64,000 nt of DNA, from assembly GCA_936440205.1 (NCBI GenBank), contig OW387139.1, positions 36,730,378 to 36,794,377 on the forward strand. Direction: 5' to 3'. The stretch's first letter is position 1; the number at the start of each line of letters is the position of its first letter. The stretch is from Lepidonotus clava (Eukaryota > Annelida > Polychaeta > Phyllodocida > Polynoidae). A program made the position numbers and the translations under genes. Positions 14,201 to 26,200 of this stretch are shown here, one piece after another. The notes below the pieces were generated by a model. That model saw only the letters and a list, made by a program, of their open reading frames with translations, was not told the origin of the DNA and did not search any database.

Positions 14201-17200
14201 TTTAGTGTGTGCTATCGGTGAATCATAGATGTTTCAGTATCAAACCTGCGGAAGGGCAGTGTGTCTCATGCAAACCACAGTCTGAAAAGTAACCATGCAA
14301 ATTGAATTTGTTGTTACACAGTGTTTACATACATTGCTGTTACAGTCACCTGTAGAATCTATCTTCCGTGCAACCCTTACTATCATCTTCTCCTTTCTCC
14401 ACCAGGCCAAGAACTCGGCCCCACCTCCTCCGCCACCATCAGACTCTCTTCAGATCTACGACAATGGCCCTATCCAGGCCCCCAGGAGCACGCCCCCTGC
14501 GCAGATCCCCATCCACCCGGGCGGGGCCACGCCCACCGCCCAGCAAGGGGTGGAGTCAGAGGGCGAGTCCACGCCCTCCGAGCAGCCCAGTGAGGAGAGT
14601 GAGGAGGATAGTGAGGAGGAGAGCATCTACACAGGCCTTAGAGAGTAAGTGGCAGATGAGCAATTCTAGTCATCTAACCTTTACATCAGGGGCGTACACG
14701 AGATTTTCAAAAGAGGAGCGTTTTCTCACACGCATGCGGCAATTCACCCCCTTTCCGTAACTGAGGGGTCCACCGAAAGTGGATGGGGTTGGTGGGGGGT
14801 CAGAACCTCTTTGGCCTCCACCCAGGATCCGCCTGATATTATAGTTATAATTGTGTTTACGTCAAAGGGAGGCAAAGCAATGTAGTATTGAAAAACGTCA
14901 GCTTGTTGAGGCTCAAGAAACTAGATAAATACACTCCAATAGTCCAAGTCAAGTAAGTACTATTTGTAATGTATCACCGAACCCAAACCATATCAGAATT
15001 CCATAAGAGTGCTAAGATATGTATATTTAATCATAAACAATCACAAATTATTCTGGGTCTGCATCAATTGGAAATGACTTTTTTTTCAATAAGATAATGC
15101 TGTCTTTCATAGTTAATTTAATTGATATCATCTGCCTGACTGATGCTTATGGCATACATTTCGATAGGCCTAGATGTTTGACACTTTTGATGTTTTAGCA
15201 ATGTATAACATGTGGGTTCCAATTATGTGAATTAATGATATTTGTCTCATCATATAAACTTATGCTGTATTCAACTCAAATCAGCTACTGTGAGATGTTC
15301 AGTTTGTGTCTGTCATCTACGTAGATATTGACTTTGAATACTATTTGTCTCCTGATTAGAGACTGGGACATCGCCCAGTTGGTGCCCAAGGAGGCTCGAT
15401 CCCCAAGTGAATCGTTTGAGGGGCTGCTGAGGCTCCTCAAGATCATCCTTTACTTCTTCATCTTCCTTGCCGTACTTGTGTGTGCTACAGCCTCCCAAGC
15501 CTCCGTACTCATCCTTACCACCAACTTAGCAAAGGTACATAACATAATTATTAGTTGTACTTATATTTAAATGGAAGTCTCCTGTGCTAAAGTATAGAAT
15601 AATGCAAATCTTCAAGATGCTTCCGAGACATATTCTTTGTTTATGTATCTGAAAATCAGAGCCAACACTTGGTATTTTATGATCTAAAATATGACGGTAT
15701 GAATAACACTTGCTTCTCCTGGGTTGTACTAATTGTTTTCATAAAAAGCAAAAGAAGTATATATCTATGCACACATTATATGGCAGTTATGTGTTATTAC
15801 GTTTATTCGTAATCATTATGGACATAGGCTGGAGGTCAATCTTTTCATAATTGACATAGGTTTATTACGCCCACCTACTATTACTTGTACCTACAAGTAG
15901 TCTGGCAGAATGGTTTACAATTATAATTGTGTGGGTTCCTGTCTGATTGATTTTGCTAGAGATAAACAGCTTATCAAAGTAAAGAAATTGTACTTTACTG
16001 TATTGTCCAAACAGTGGGTAAAGTACCAGTTGAAAAAAGAAGGGCCTTATATTAGAGCATTATCCTGAATGCGTGGATAGTCCTGTCATTTCCTGTGTAG
16101 TTATTATTTTAGGACAAGAAGTTCTTCTTGCTAACAGTACGTATTGTTCCTTTGGTGTTCCAGGGTAAGGAGGCCCGTAACAGCGCCCTCTATCAGCTGA
16201 TGGCCGTGATGATCGTGCCCCAGTTCTTCACCCTAGTCACATCAATCTTCAAGGGCCTGTTCGGCCGGACCGCGTGGCCCTCATTTGGTCTTGCCATCGG
16301 GGTAGGTCTCAATTTCGAAGAAGTTTGATTTTGTTGTTTTTATTGTGTTTGGGTATAAAAAGTATAATTTCATGCACAGTAATAGTAGGCCTAACGATTT
16401 CGGATGTTCTGATTTGGGATGTGTTTTGGTGGTTAATGTTGTACATAGGCGCTACCTGTATCAACTCCATGAACAATGATCTTACTAAACTGCCAATTAT
16501 GACTTTCGACTATTTCTGGTTATAGACTGAGATCTTTGTACGAAACTATATCTTCATTTAAAAACTATTCCTAATTATACTCCATTGTAATATAAATGTC
16601 CATTATTCGCCAATAAAACATAACCCTCTTAAATAAAGAAAAATCTTAAACTAGGCTCCTTGAAGGCACATTCTAATCATATAAAACTCCCCCTTCCTCT
16701 TACAGTCGCTGATTGTGGAGACGCTCCACGTGGTCGGGCTGAACGTGCTCCTGTACAGAGTGATGCCCCGTTTTAGTGCCATCTACGCCCTGTCCCTCAT
16801 GTACGCCGTCTGTTCCGTGCCCGGCTTTCTCAAGCTGCTCTTCGCCAGGAGCTCGGGCGGCGTCCCCAAGAGGACCTTCACCTACCTGGCCGACATCCTG
16901 GCCCTGCTGGTGCAGCTGGGGGCAGTGGCGGCTACTGTCATGGTGTACTACCTGAAGTTGGGGGTCTACAGGTATGGTAGTGGAGACCCACTGCCCGCCG
17001 CCGACCCCTGGGTGCACGTGTACTGGCAGGTGAGCTGGGTTTGATTTTATGCTTTTATCCGGTTTTATTTTTTCCTTTTTCTGTGGGTATATGGATTTAA
17101 TCGATCATTTCTCACAATGTGTTCTCCGAAGTAAGTATGTTTAGTGAGAGCTATATACAAGGGTGCGATGGTTTTTATACAACTTGACAGATCTTCAAAG

Positions 17201-20200
17201 AATGGGGATTGACAGGGGAGGAAGCATCAGCCTTCTTTGTTTTCTTATATTCTTTTTTGCGCAATGTACCTTGTTAAGTTGCTTAATATAATGAAATGTT
17301 ACATATCAATCTTGGGTCTCGGTTTCAACTGCATCTTTAAGACTGAGACACCAATGATATAACAAGGAAGCCATTCATATTTTGAAAAGATAAATTATTC
17401 ATTAAACCCTCTCCATTTGCTCAATTTAAAGTCCTCAATACTTCAATATAATCTGATAACCATCACAATCTTTCAGATCCCCGTTGGCCTGGTCCTAACC
17501 TCTTTGAAATGGTGGGAGAACTACGTGGACACAAACCGCGGCTTCCTCAAGTTGTTCCGCGTCAAGCAGAACATCCAGCTGTGCCGCACCAAGCTGTCCA
17601 TCCTCACCTCCCTGTGGAACATCCTCATGACCGTGCTGTGTGTCTTCCTCCTGGAGTGGTCCGAGGGGCGGTGGTTGTCGGTGACCGGGGTGATTACTGA
17701 GAGAAACCTGACCATGGACTCCAACAACACGTCCATGTACAACGTAGAGGCCACAGTGTTGTCCCTCACCCCAGCCATCTCCCAAGTGAGTTGCTCGTAC
17801 TGATTATTATGATTTTGAACGGCCCATGAGCTGCTCGTATTGTTCTTTGAAATGGTTCACAACCTGTTTTGTTGCTTAAGCCGGTGATCCACGTTGCGAT
17901 ATTTTCTGGACCGACGAAAAAAGGGCAAGTCAACCGATCTCAGGACCGACGGTTTTTTTGTCGGTCCTAAATCGGTTTGGTAATTAAACCTGGTGGACCT
18001 AAAATCGGTCCACAATCGGTCCACAATCGGTCCCCTACCCATGATCCATTGTGGAATTGAAAACTTATTGCTTGCCTGTATTTAAGACTTAAAATGAATA
18101 GAAATACCATAGAAAAAATCGGTCAGGTTATTTATCAAAATTGTGCAAATATTTTTACATTTTGTGTCTAAATGTGTTTCATACAATCAGATATATATTA
18201 TATTTAATCTATTGGATCAATCAAAAGTGAAACAGTAAAATACTTATTGAAAAGCATTAAAAAATATATCCTGTGAAAGAAAATTCATTTTAATGTATGT
18301 TGGTATCATTTTCGTTCTAATAAACCCAAAAATGATAGAAATAATATGGGGAATACATAGGCATAACAAAATCGGTCCAGAATCGGTCCAAAAATATTAA
18401 ACCTGCTTAATAATTCTGTCGGGCCATCGTCGGTTGGAAATCGGCTGGAATACTTCCCTATCACATATGTCGGTTGGGAATCGGTTGGAAATAATCGGTT
18501 GACATGATCCACATCACGATTATTTTCCAGAGTGGACCGATATTGGACCGATTTTGGACCGATTTTGGACCGATTTTTGGACATAGAAAATATTTTGAAA
18601 ATCGGTTGACTATCGGTCCAATTTTGTCGCAACGTGGATCACCGCCTTTATGAGCCTCTCTTGTGCATGTATGTTTGGCTCGTGAGCTATCAACGGGTTT
18701 TTAAACTGTGGTGGGTGTGATAGACTATGTACAAAACTGTTCATGAGCCGCTCGCTTTGCAAGAAAAAAAGAAAACAAAAAACAACAGCAACAACATAAG
18801 CCAACAACGACTACACATTATTAGATCATTACAATTCTGAATAGAATAAAAAGTTTGGTTGGGTTTCTCTCCACAAAATCTTCAAGAGAATGCCATATAA
18901 AAATTCAGATTTATTATCCATCACTTGTACCCATCTTAATAACACAACCTATGACACAACCACTTTGTCTGTTACAGATCATCTTGGCGCTGATCGGGTA
19001 CTACTTCGTGGCTCTGGCCACCAAACTGCTGATGCAGCGCCTTAGTTACTGGTTACCCCTGGTGTTGTCCACCCCGGTGCTGGCCGCCCTCATCGTGCTG
19101 CAGTGTGAGGGCCACATTCCGCTCATACCGGCCACCGAGGGGTTCATGGTGAGCTGCTCATCACATAGCTAACATTTTGTGGCGAAGAGCAAATGACGTC
19201 TATTTGATTTTTTTTAGAATATCTTTCGACGACAGCCTTTATTAGTTTGCACTGAATTTGAAAAAGATAGTATTCCTTAAAAATTACAATATAAATCACT
19301 ACTGGCATGCAGCACCCGGCTGTATCGCATATTCTTCATTCACATTGGCAGTATCTGTTTGTATCGCATATTCCATTTGTCCCAGTGCTGCAGGCATGCA
19401 TTCCACAATCAATAAGTTGATGATGTATGAAAGCAAATTTTGCCAGTCTCTTAGAAAATGTCATCTTGTTTTATATTATAGTTTATTTCAACAGTAAAGT
19501 AAGTCTGTGTTTGTCCGTAGGTGTACCCGTTGTGTGACGAGTGGGTGCATGGCCTCCGGAGCTGGTACATGCCGGTCAGCATCGCCTGGTGGCTGTCAGC
19601 CCTCTGGATCACCATCCACACCCTGTTCCCACAGATAGAGCGACTCGCCCGCCTTGAGAAGTGAGTTAGTTTTAACAAGAACTCCTTGGCTTTAATAAGG
19701 GTAGGGCAATGAGCAAGTTCTCTCAATGGTTAGCAAAATGAATGATTTAACTTAGAGGAATGGCAATGAATACATCTGCCCAATTGACTGAGCAAGAAGC
19801 AGTTATTTACTATTCATAGTACGTCAATAAGCAGTTTACCAAGTAGGGCAACGAAAAGATCGTCATTATGGGTGTGATGATGAGCGGTTCATCAAATAAG
19901 ACAATAAAAAGCCCGCCGTTAAGGGTAGAACAATATTTGCATAGCCAGCACAAAACGTGGCTTTTGAATTGCCAAAATCGTAGAATAGTCTCAACTGTGA
20001 GTCAACACCATTAGCTTTGAAGTAGTAGTGAATACCAACCTTTTTCAACAGGATCTTCGTGACGCCCTTCTATGTGGGCCCTCTGCTGGTGCAGTCCTTC
20101 CTCCTTAACCGTCGCCGGAACCAGCGGGAGGTCAAGTCCAACGTGCAGGGTAACTACGTCTTCCATGACTTCGGCACTCAGGCCTCCTCCGACTCGAGCT

Positions 20201-23200
20201 CCAGGAACGCCTCCACGGACAACGTCCAGTATGGGACCGGCACCTACATCAAGGGGTGAGTGTTGACATTAAGTTGTCAGGGTGCGTATATAATATTATA
20301 AGAGCTCCCACCAATATTATGGGGGGGACTAAATAATTGGTAACGTAGGGCTTAATTCATAATTTGAGGGTATGTCTAGTAGCAAGGGATGCGTGTTGTG
20401 GGAAGTAAATAATGTTTTATATTGGGCCAACACCATGTGTTCCAGCATGCCCAATATCAAGGGGTTTGTGTTGTAGGTATTGAATAATGGGTAATGTGGG
20501 GACAACAATATGTCTGGGAAAATGTTTCTATGCAAGTTTGTGTTATAGGTTTTGAATTGCAGATATAGTAAGGTAAAGTAGGGCTAACATTGTATAAGGT
20601 AGCATGTCCAGTATCAAGAAGTTGATAAAAAGATTGGATATAGGTATTGTTGGACCAGCATCATAATTGTGGTGGACGATGTCCAACATAAAGGGTTGAG
20701 AGTTGTGTTGTCAAAATTATAATAATATTGTACCAACACCGCATGTGGGAGCACTTAGGCGGTTAATGATTCAATAATAATGGGCCAATAAAGCGTTTAC
20801 TCGAGATAAATGCTAAACAATGCAGAGCTGGTAATCATGAAAGACTAATTAAGTAGCTTTACAGAAATTGGAGTTCATATGCCAAGCATAAGATTTGTCT
20901 ACATATCATAGCATTGTGCAACAATTGCTCATACAACTTCTATACACAGTTTGCAGAACAGAAAGTTGGCGGGAAGAAAGGCTGTTCCCATGATCTATGC
21001 CTGTGCCACCATGTGGCATGAAACAATAGTCGAGATGAAGCAGTTACTGAAGTCCCTATTGCGGTAAGCCAAACACCTCCATAAGGAGCGCAGCGATAAC
21101 ATTTTATAACTTATATACTTTAATTATCTATAGGACGCATTTATAATAGTAATTACATAGCATATGATGCATAATCAAGCTAAGTATGTACGTTAATATT
21201 CATTCATCTGCTAAAATCAGATTCAGCTTATAAAAAAATGTACTACTATACTAATGCAAAGATAACTGCTGTATGTAGCTCATTCACTTAAATAATTGGT
21301 TTTCACCTTCTAGAATGGACGCCGATCAGAGTGCCAGAAGACTAGCCGTTGAAAAACTGAAAATTACCGACCCCGACTATTATGAATATGAAGGTAAAAT
21401 TCTTAGATTTTTCGCATAGACATAATAGTATCTCAAAAGACCAAATACAGAATGATACAAGGGAACGTTAGCACTCACTTAATTTATTTAATTTTTCAAC
21501 TGCAGCTGTTCAACATTTATGTATCGTAATTATGAGATTCACTTATTGTTACATATGGTGCTCAACATCTTTTTCTTAGCTCACATCTTCTTCGACGACG
21601 CCTTTGAGTTTGACGATGAAGATCGGTCGGTGCCCAATAAATTCGTCCGCGAGATGGTCGCCAGCATCGATGAGGCCGCCAGGTGAGCCCAATAGATGTC
21701 ATTTGTACTGAACTGTTGTCCTCTTTTTAATGATGACCATATAATGATAATAAATATAGTTATAGGCCTACTGAGACAGATTCCCAGTACATAAAGTATG
21801 CAGTGAGATATTACAAGCATAATCATCGGAAATAGAAGTCAATTGCTTGAATTGATACGATTATGGTATAACTGCCAAAGAAAATATAGTATCGTATTTA
21901 AGAATGAGTAACATTATGATTTCTTTTAGTTTGTGCAATTAATAAGCAATGCAGCATGGGATTTCTAGTAATTGGAAAGAGTGGTAGTTCGAAATTGACA
22001 TATAAACTGCCGAAGAAAATATAATATCATATTTCAGAATGAGAAACATTATGATTTCTTTTAGTTTATGCAATTTATAAGCAATGCAGCATGGTATTTC
22101 TAAAAATTGGAAAGAGTGGTACTTCAAAATTGACATAATAAAGAAGGGGTTGCGAAATAAATGCATATTCGACTTCTTTCTGACAGTGCTGTAATGGAGG
22201 TGTCGTGGACGCTGCGACCCCCCACGAAGATAGTGACCCCGTACGGGGGGCGGCTCGTGTGGACCATGCCCGGCAAGAATCGGCTGATTGTCCACCTTAA
22301 GGACAAGGACAAGATCCGCCACAAGAAGAGGTGGTCCCAGGTAGGACCCTTTGCTGATAATTCTTATGTCATCTTTAATTCCTCCTCTTTTTAGTCGGTA
22401 TGATTCCCAATGTATGGTACTACACTGAGGCCCATCAGCTTGAACTGTTGACTTCTAAGTTCTTCAGTTTTAAGAGATTTCTCTAGAATGAACATAACGT
22501 TGACGATTCAAAAGGGGCATGATGCATGTGTGTTCTGAGGCTATTTCATAAAGGATTTTGACACTTCCTATTACAGAGCGTTTTCCCCCAAAGTGATGGT
22601 TCCAATTTCCTGTTGAATTCAACTCATGCTGCTAGATATTTACAGCTGAATTGCTGCCCTCTACAAAATGCATGCATCAAAATAACCATGTATATCAGTT
22701 ACGTGGATTTGCAAACATTCCATTCATTCCCGTACAATTTCAGGTGATGTATATGTACTACTTGTTGGGGTACAAACTCTTTGGACGCGAGGCGGACTTC
22801 GTGAGGGCTCAGATCTTTAAGAGCGCAGAAAACAAAGAGGATGGGGGCATTGCCAACAGGGCCCGCAAGGGTGCCAGACAGCCCTGGTCAGAGGTCATCT
22901 CCAAACAGAAGCAGCACTTTGGGAAGAGCGGTATCTTTGACTTGATGGAAGAGGCCCTTCTTAACCAGGTTAGTTTGTCTCCATTGTGCCCGCATTAACC
23001 TGGCTTGTGCATATATATGTCCTAGGGGAGAATTCATCTTTGGCTGGTTAGTATAATTATGCCTCGGGGTTTTTACCTTGTTTGATCTGCTGCGGAGAAC
23101 ACTCATCATCATGAGTAATGTTATTACCAAGGTTGAACCCTTCTAAATTTGGTTAGCATGTTTCCTACGTAGTATCTTCTTCAGCCAGATGAAGTTGCCC

Positions 23201-26200
23201 TCTTCCATCTCCCAGCTCAAATACAAAAATACCACCTGGGAATAGAACTCATATATACATGATTTCCTTTTGAAATTGATATGATAAAACAGAAATAACC
23301 CACACAAGTAGAGATCCTATGAAAGACACCGTTCAATCACAGGTATTGACGGCTGCCCCAACTCCATTGCTGTATCCCTCACTCTTGAGCTATATCAATT
23401 CCAACCTCACTCACCAAGCACATCCTTTGTCGATCCCTAGGCTGAGAACACTTTTCTGCTGGCTCTGGACGGTGACGTGGACTTCAAACCCGAGGCTGTG
23501 AGACTCCTCTTGGACCAGATGAGGAAGAACCCCAAGACGGGGGCCTCCTGTGGCCGCATCCACCCCATCGGTACAGGTAAGACCCAAACACCCAACTCAA
23601 TCTTGACATGGCAGGCACAAAGGCATCTAGTAAGGATGCAAAGCCTTAATCATTCAATAGCGTGCTCGTAGATTGTAGGCAAAATGTCTAGTTTTTTCTC
23701 TTTGCAGGTGTTAATGTGGCACTTCTGTAAAATAGATGCATTCACAAAAAGTACTTTTCAGTATAATGCTTTAAGCTTGAGACAAACTTCACCTTTTCTT
23801 GGACAGCGCAATGCAGATTGCTTTGGATTACACACAAAAAACAAAAATATATGTACATAATATACAGATTAAAATCAGTCAACCAATGTACAGTGATTCA
23901 CACAATCTATTGATATACTACTCCAAGAGCCAGGTTTCCCATGCTAATGAATGAAGTTTATTTCTGATTTATAACAAATGTTGTTATGATCGACAGGTTC
24001 AGGCAAGCTGAGTTTAATATAAGTATGCTTTGGATGCCGCTTCCTTTTTCCAATGGATTCTGGCAATTTATTCACAATTTTTCACACAACATGCAAAAAT
24101 CATACACTAACTCCCATGGTATCATGTCCATATTTCGGCTCTTGGTTAAAAATGGTTCTTTTTGCGTACATAATGTATTTTGTGCAATAATTTAAACAAA
24201 GGAAAGATCTCCCGGTTCATAATGAATTACCAAGATATTGGCAGAAGTTTACGTTTCATAAACTAATGGAAACAATTTTCGCCATCGTTAGTTATGGGAG
24301 TTTGGTTCCATTGATGGGTCTTTAAGATTACACTAACAGACATTTTGAGGTTCTTGATAGACGTTTTCTTTATTAATAAGCTCTTTCAAACTTCTACGTT
24401 TCCGTTAGCGAGGTTTGCTTGAAGTTTTAATTTGCAATAAGGTTATAATCTTTAGCAATTTTGGAAACGTTCCCTGAGCTCGCACAACGTTCTGTGTCAT
24501 ATTCTCTGACGTGACAAAAGAAAATAAAACGCCCTATACCTGTCAGATTACATATCACACTGTAGTTTCAAAACACTATGTCCAAACTCATTAAGAAAGT
24601 AATTGGTTAAAAACACAAGAATGAAACTTTCAAAAAGACAAAAATATTTCACGTCATGCCCCCTATATCACGTGTATGTGCACACACATTAATCACACAA
24701 AGGAACACAGACCTATTAATAAATCGACCTAAGTGCTTTACTTTCTCTTGGTAAACAAGGACAACGAGTTCATTTCTCTGTTATTGTGTTCTTCCAAATG
24801 GCAAGTAACCAGGTTTGCTGTTCATAGCTATGTCACGATATCAATCATGGTATCATTCCGTAACATGGCTGCATGGGTGTGCGTGCCACCTAAATATGAG
24901 ACAATTGGTGTGGTATTCGGGATAGAGCACGCGGTTATTGGGGACAGATTAAACGTGTGGTATTCTATGTTGTGATTCAAATGTTTTCGGTGGTCTTTTC
25001 GTCAAGTATGGTATCCCCGCGGGTCTGAATTCACACCCTACACACCATTTAATATGGACAACATTGAGATACATTTCCCGAATAAAGATATCAATTGTAT
25101 GATTCAACACAAGAATGTTTTTTTCGAACTTTGACATGTCAATTACAACATGGTACCTTGAATCTACATTGAAGACGTTTGCAGTGCCTTATTCCAATGC
25201 ATTTTGTCCAGAACCCCCCCCCCCCCCGCCCCTTGAATGAATCGATTACCATTGCCAGCAATCTAACCATCCAACTCTGTGGTCAAAAGAGCTAAATTTC
25301 CTTTAATTTCATTTAGGCCAGAGCACTTGTCACAACCACTCGTTGGTGGATTGCAACTTCCACAAAAGCCTTTACTTAGGTTAAGTACTCCTTACACTAA
25401 CCCTGTATATATTCTCTTCTTCCTCCAGGTCCTATGGTGTGGTACCAGCAGTTTGAATACGCCATCGGTCATTGGTTCCAGAAGGCCACTGAACACGTGC
25501 TAGGCTGCGTCCTCTGTTCTCCAGGGTGCTTCTCCTTGTTCAGGGGGTCGGCCCTGCTCGACGACAACATCATGAAGAGGTACACCACCATCTCCACCGA
25601 GCCCGTCCACTTCCTCCAGTACGATCAAGGTGTGTGCATTAATCATAAAATGATGAAATTGTCTGTCTTAAAAATAATAAGAGAAAATTTGTCACCGACG
25701 GTTATCTGATTATCAATTTAAGAATCGTCGATGTGTACGCACATAACAATATTATGTTGATAGCATTATGCCATTGTCATAGGGTCATGATATCATAATA
25801 GTCCTTGCTTTTATCGTGAACTACATCATATCAATACACTTATGTCAACGACAATCTGCCTTCAACATGAACGAGTATTGCAGTATGATAAAAGAGCTAA
25901 TAGTATAAACATTCTAATAAGCAAAGTCCTAATAATAACAAAGTGTAAATTAGACGAAAACTTCTCCAAGTGATGTTTAGGAGATAAAGAGTTAACATTT
26001 CCATCTCAATGTTCCCTCCAGGTGAGGACAGGTGGTTGTGCACGCTGCTCCTCCAGCAGGGTTACCGAGTAGACTACACAGCCGCCTCCGACGCCCTCAC
26101 CTACGCCCCGGAAACCTTCGACGAGTTCTTCAACCAGAGACGTCGCTGGGTCCCTTCAACCATGGCCAATATTGCTGACCTGCTGTCCGACTACAAGAAC

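Larger units (their letters stand above)
15360..20255 (+). other. Exons 20-26: N-terminal transmembrane bundle
   Basis: Exons: 15360-15534, 16164-16301, 16706-17029, 17477-17785, 18978-19148, 19521-19660, 20052-20255. Each of the first six carries at least one long hydrophobic stretch, for example [15 protein letters not shown] and [13 protein letters not shown]. Animal chitin synthases carry a variable set of membrane spans here, before the catalytic core. The last exon adds [13 protein letters not shown] and then a hydrophilic loop that leads into the catalytic domain. Confidence 0.9.
20950..25629 (+). other. Exons 27-33: GT2 catalytic core of chitin synthase
   Basis: Exons: 20950-21063, 21314-21393, 21580-21682, 22187-22340, 22744-22968, 23441-23576, 25429-25629. 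The order of motifs is that of animal chitin synthases: [10 protein letters not shown], then [28 protein letters not shown] across an exon border, [15 protein letters not shown] with the catalytic aspartates, [12 protein letters not shown], and [13 protein letters not shown] near the acceptor site. The core finishes in the next exon with GEDRW and QRRRW. No key motif is missing. The active face is cytosolic in this family. Confidence 0.95.

Noticed and set aside
25214-25230. C-run in intron 32 as a regulatory element
   Set aside because: A plain homopolymer tract, like the G-run at 4609-4619 and the C-run at 29433-29444; no structure supports a function.
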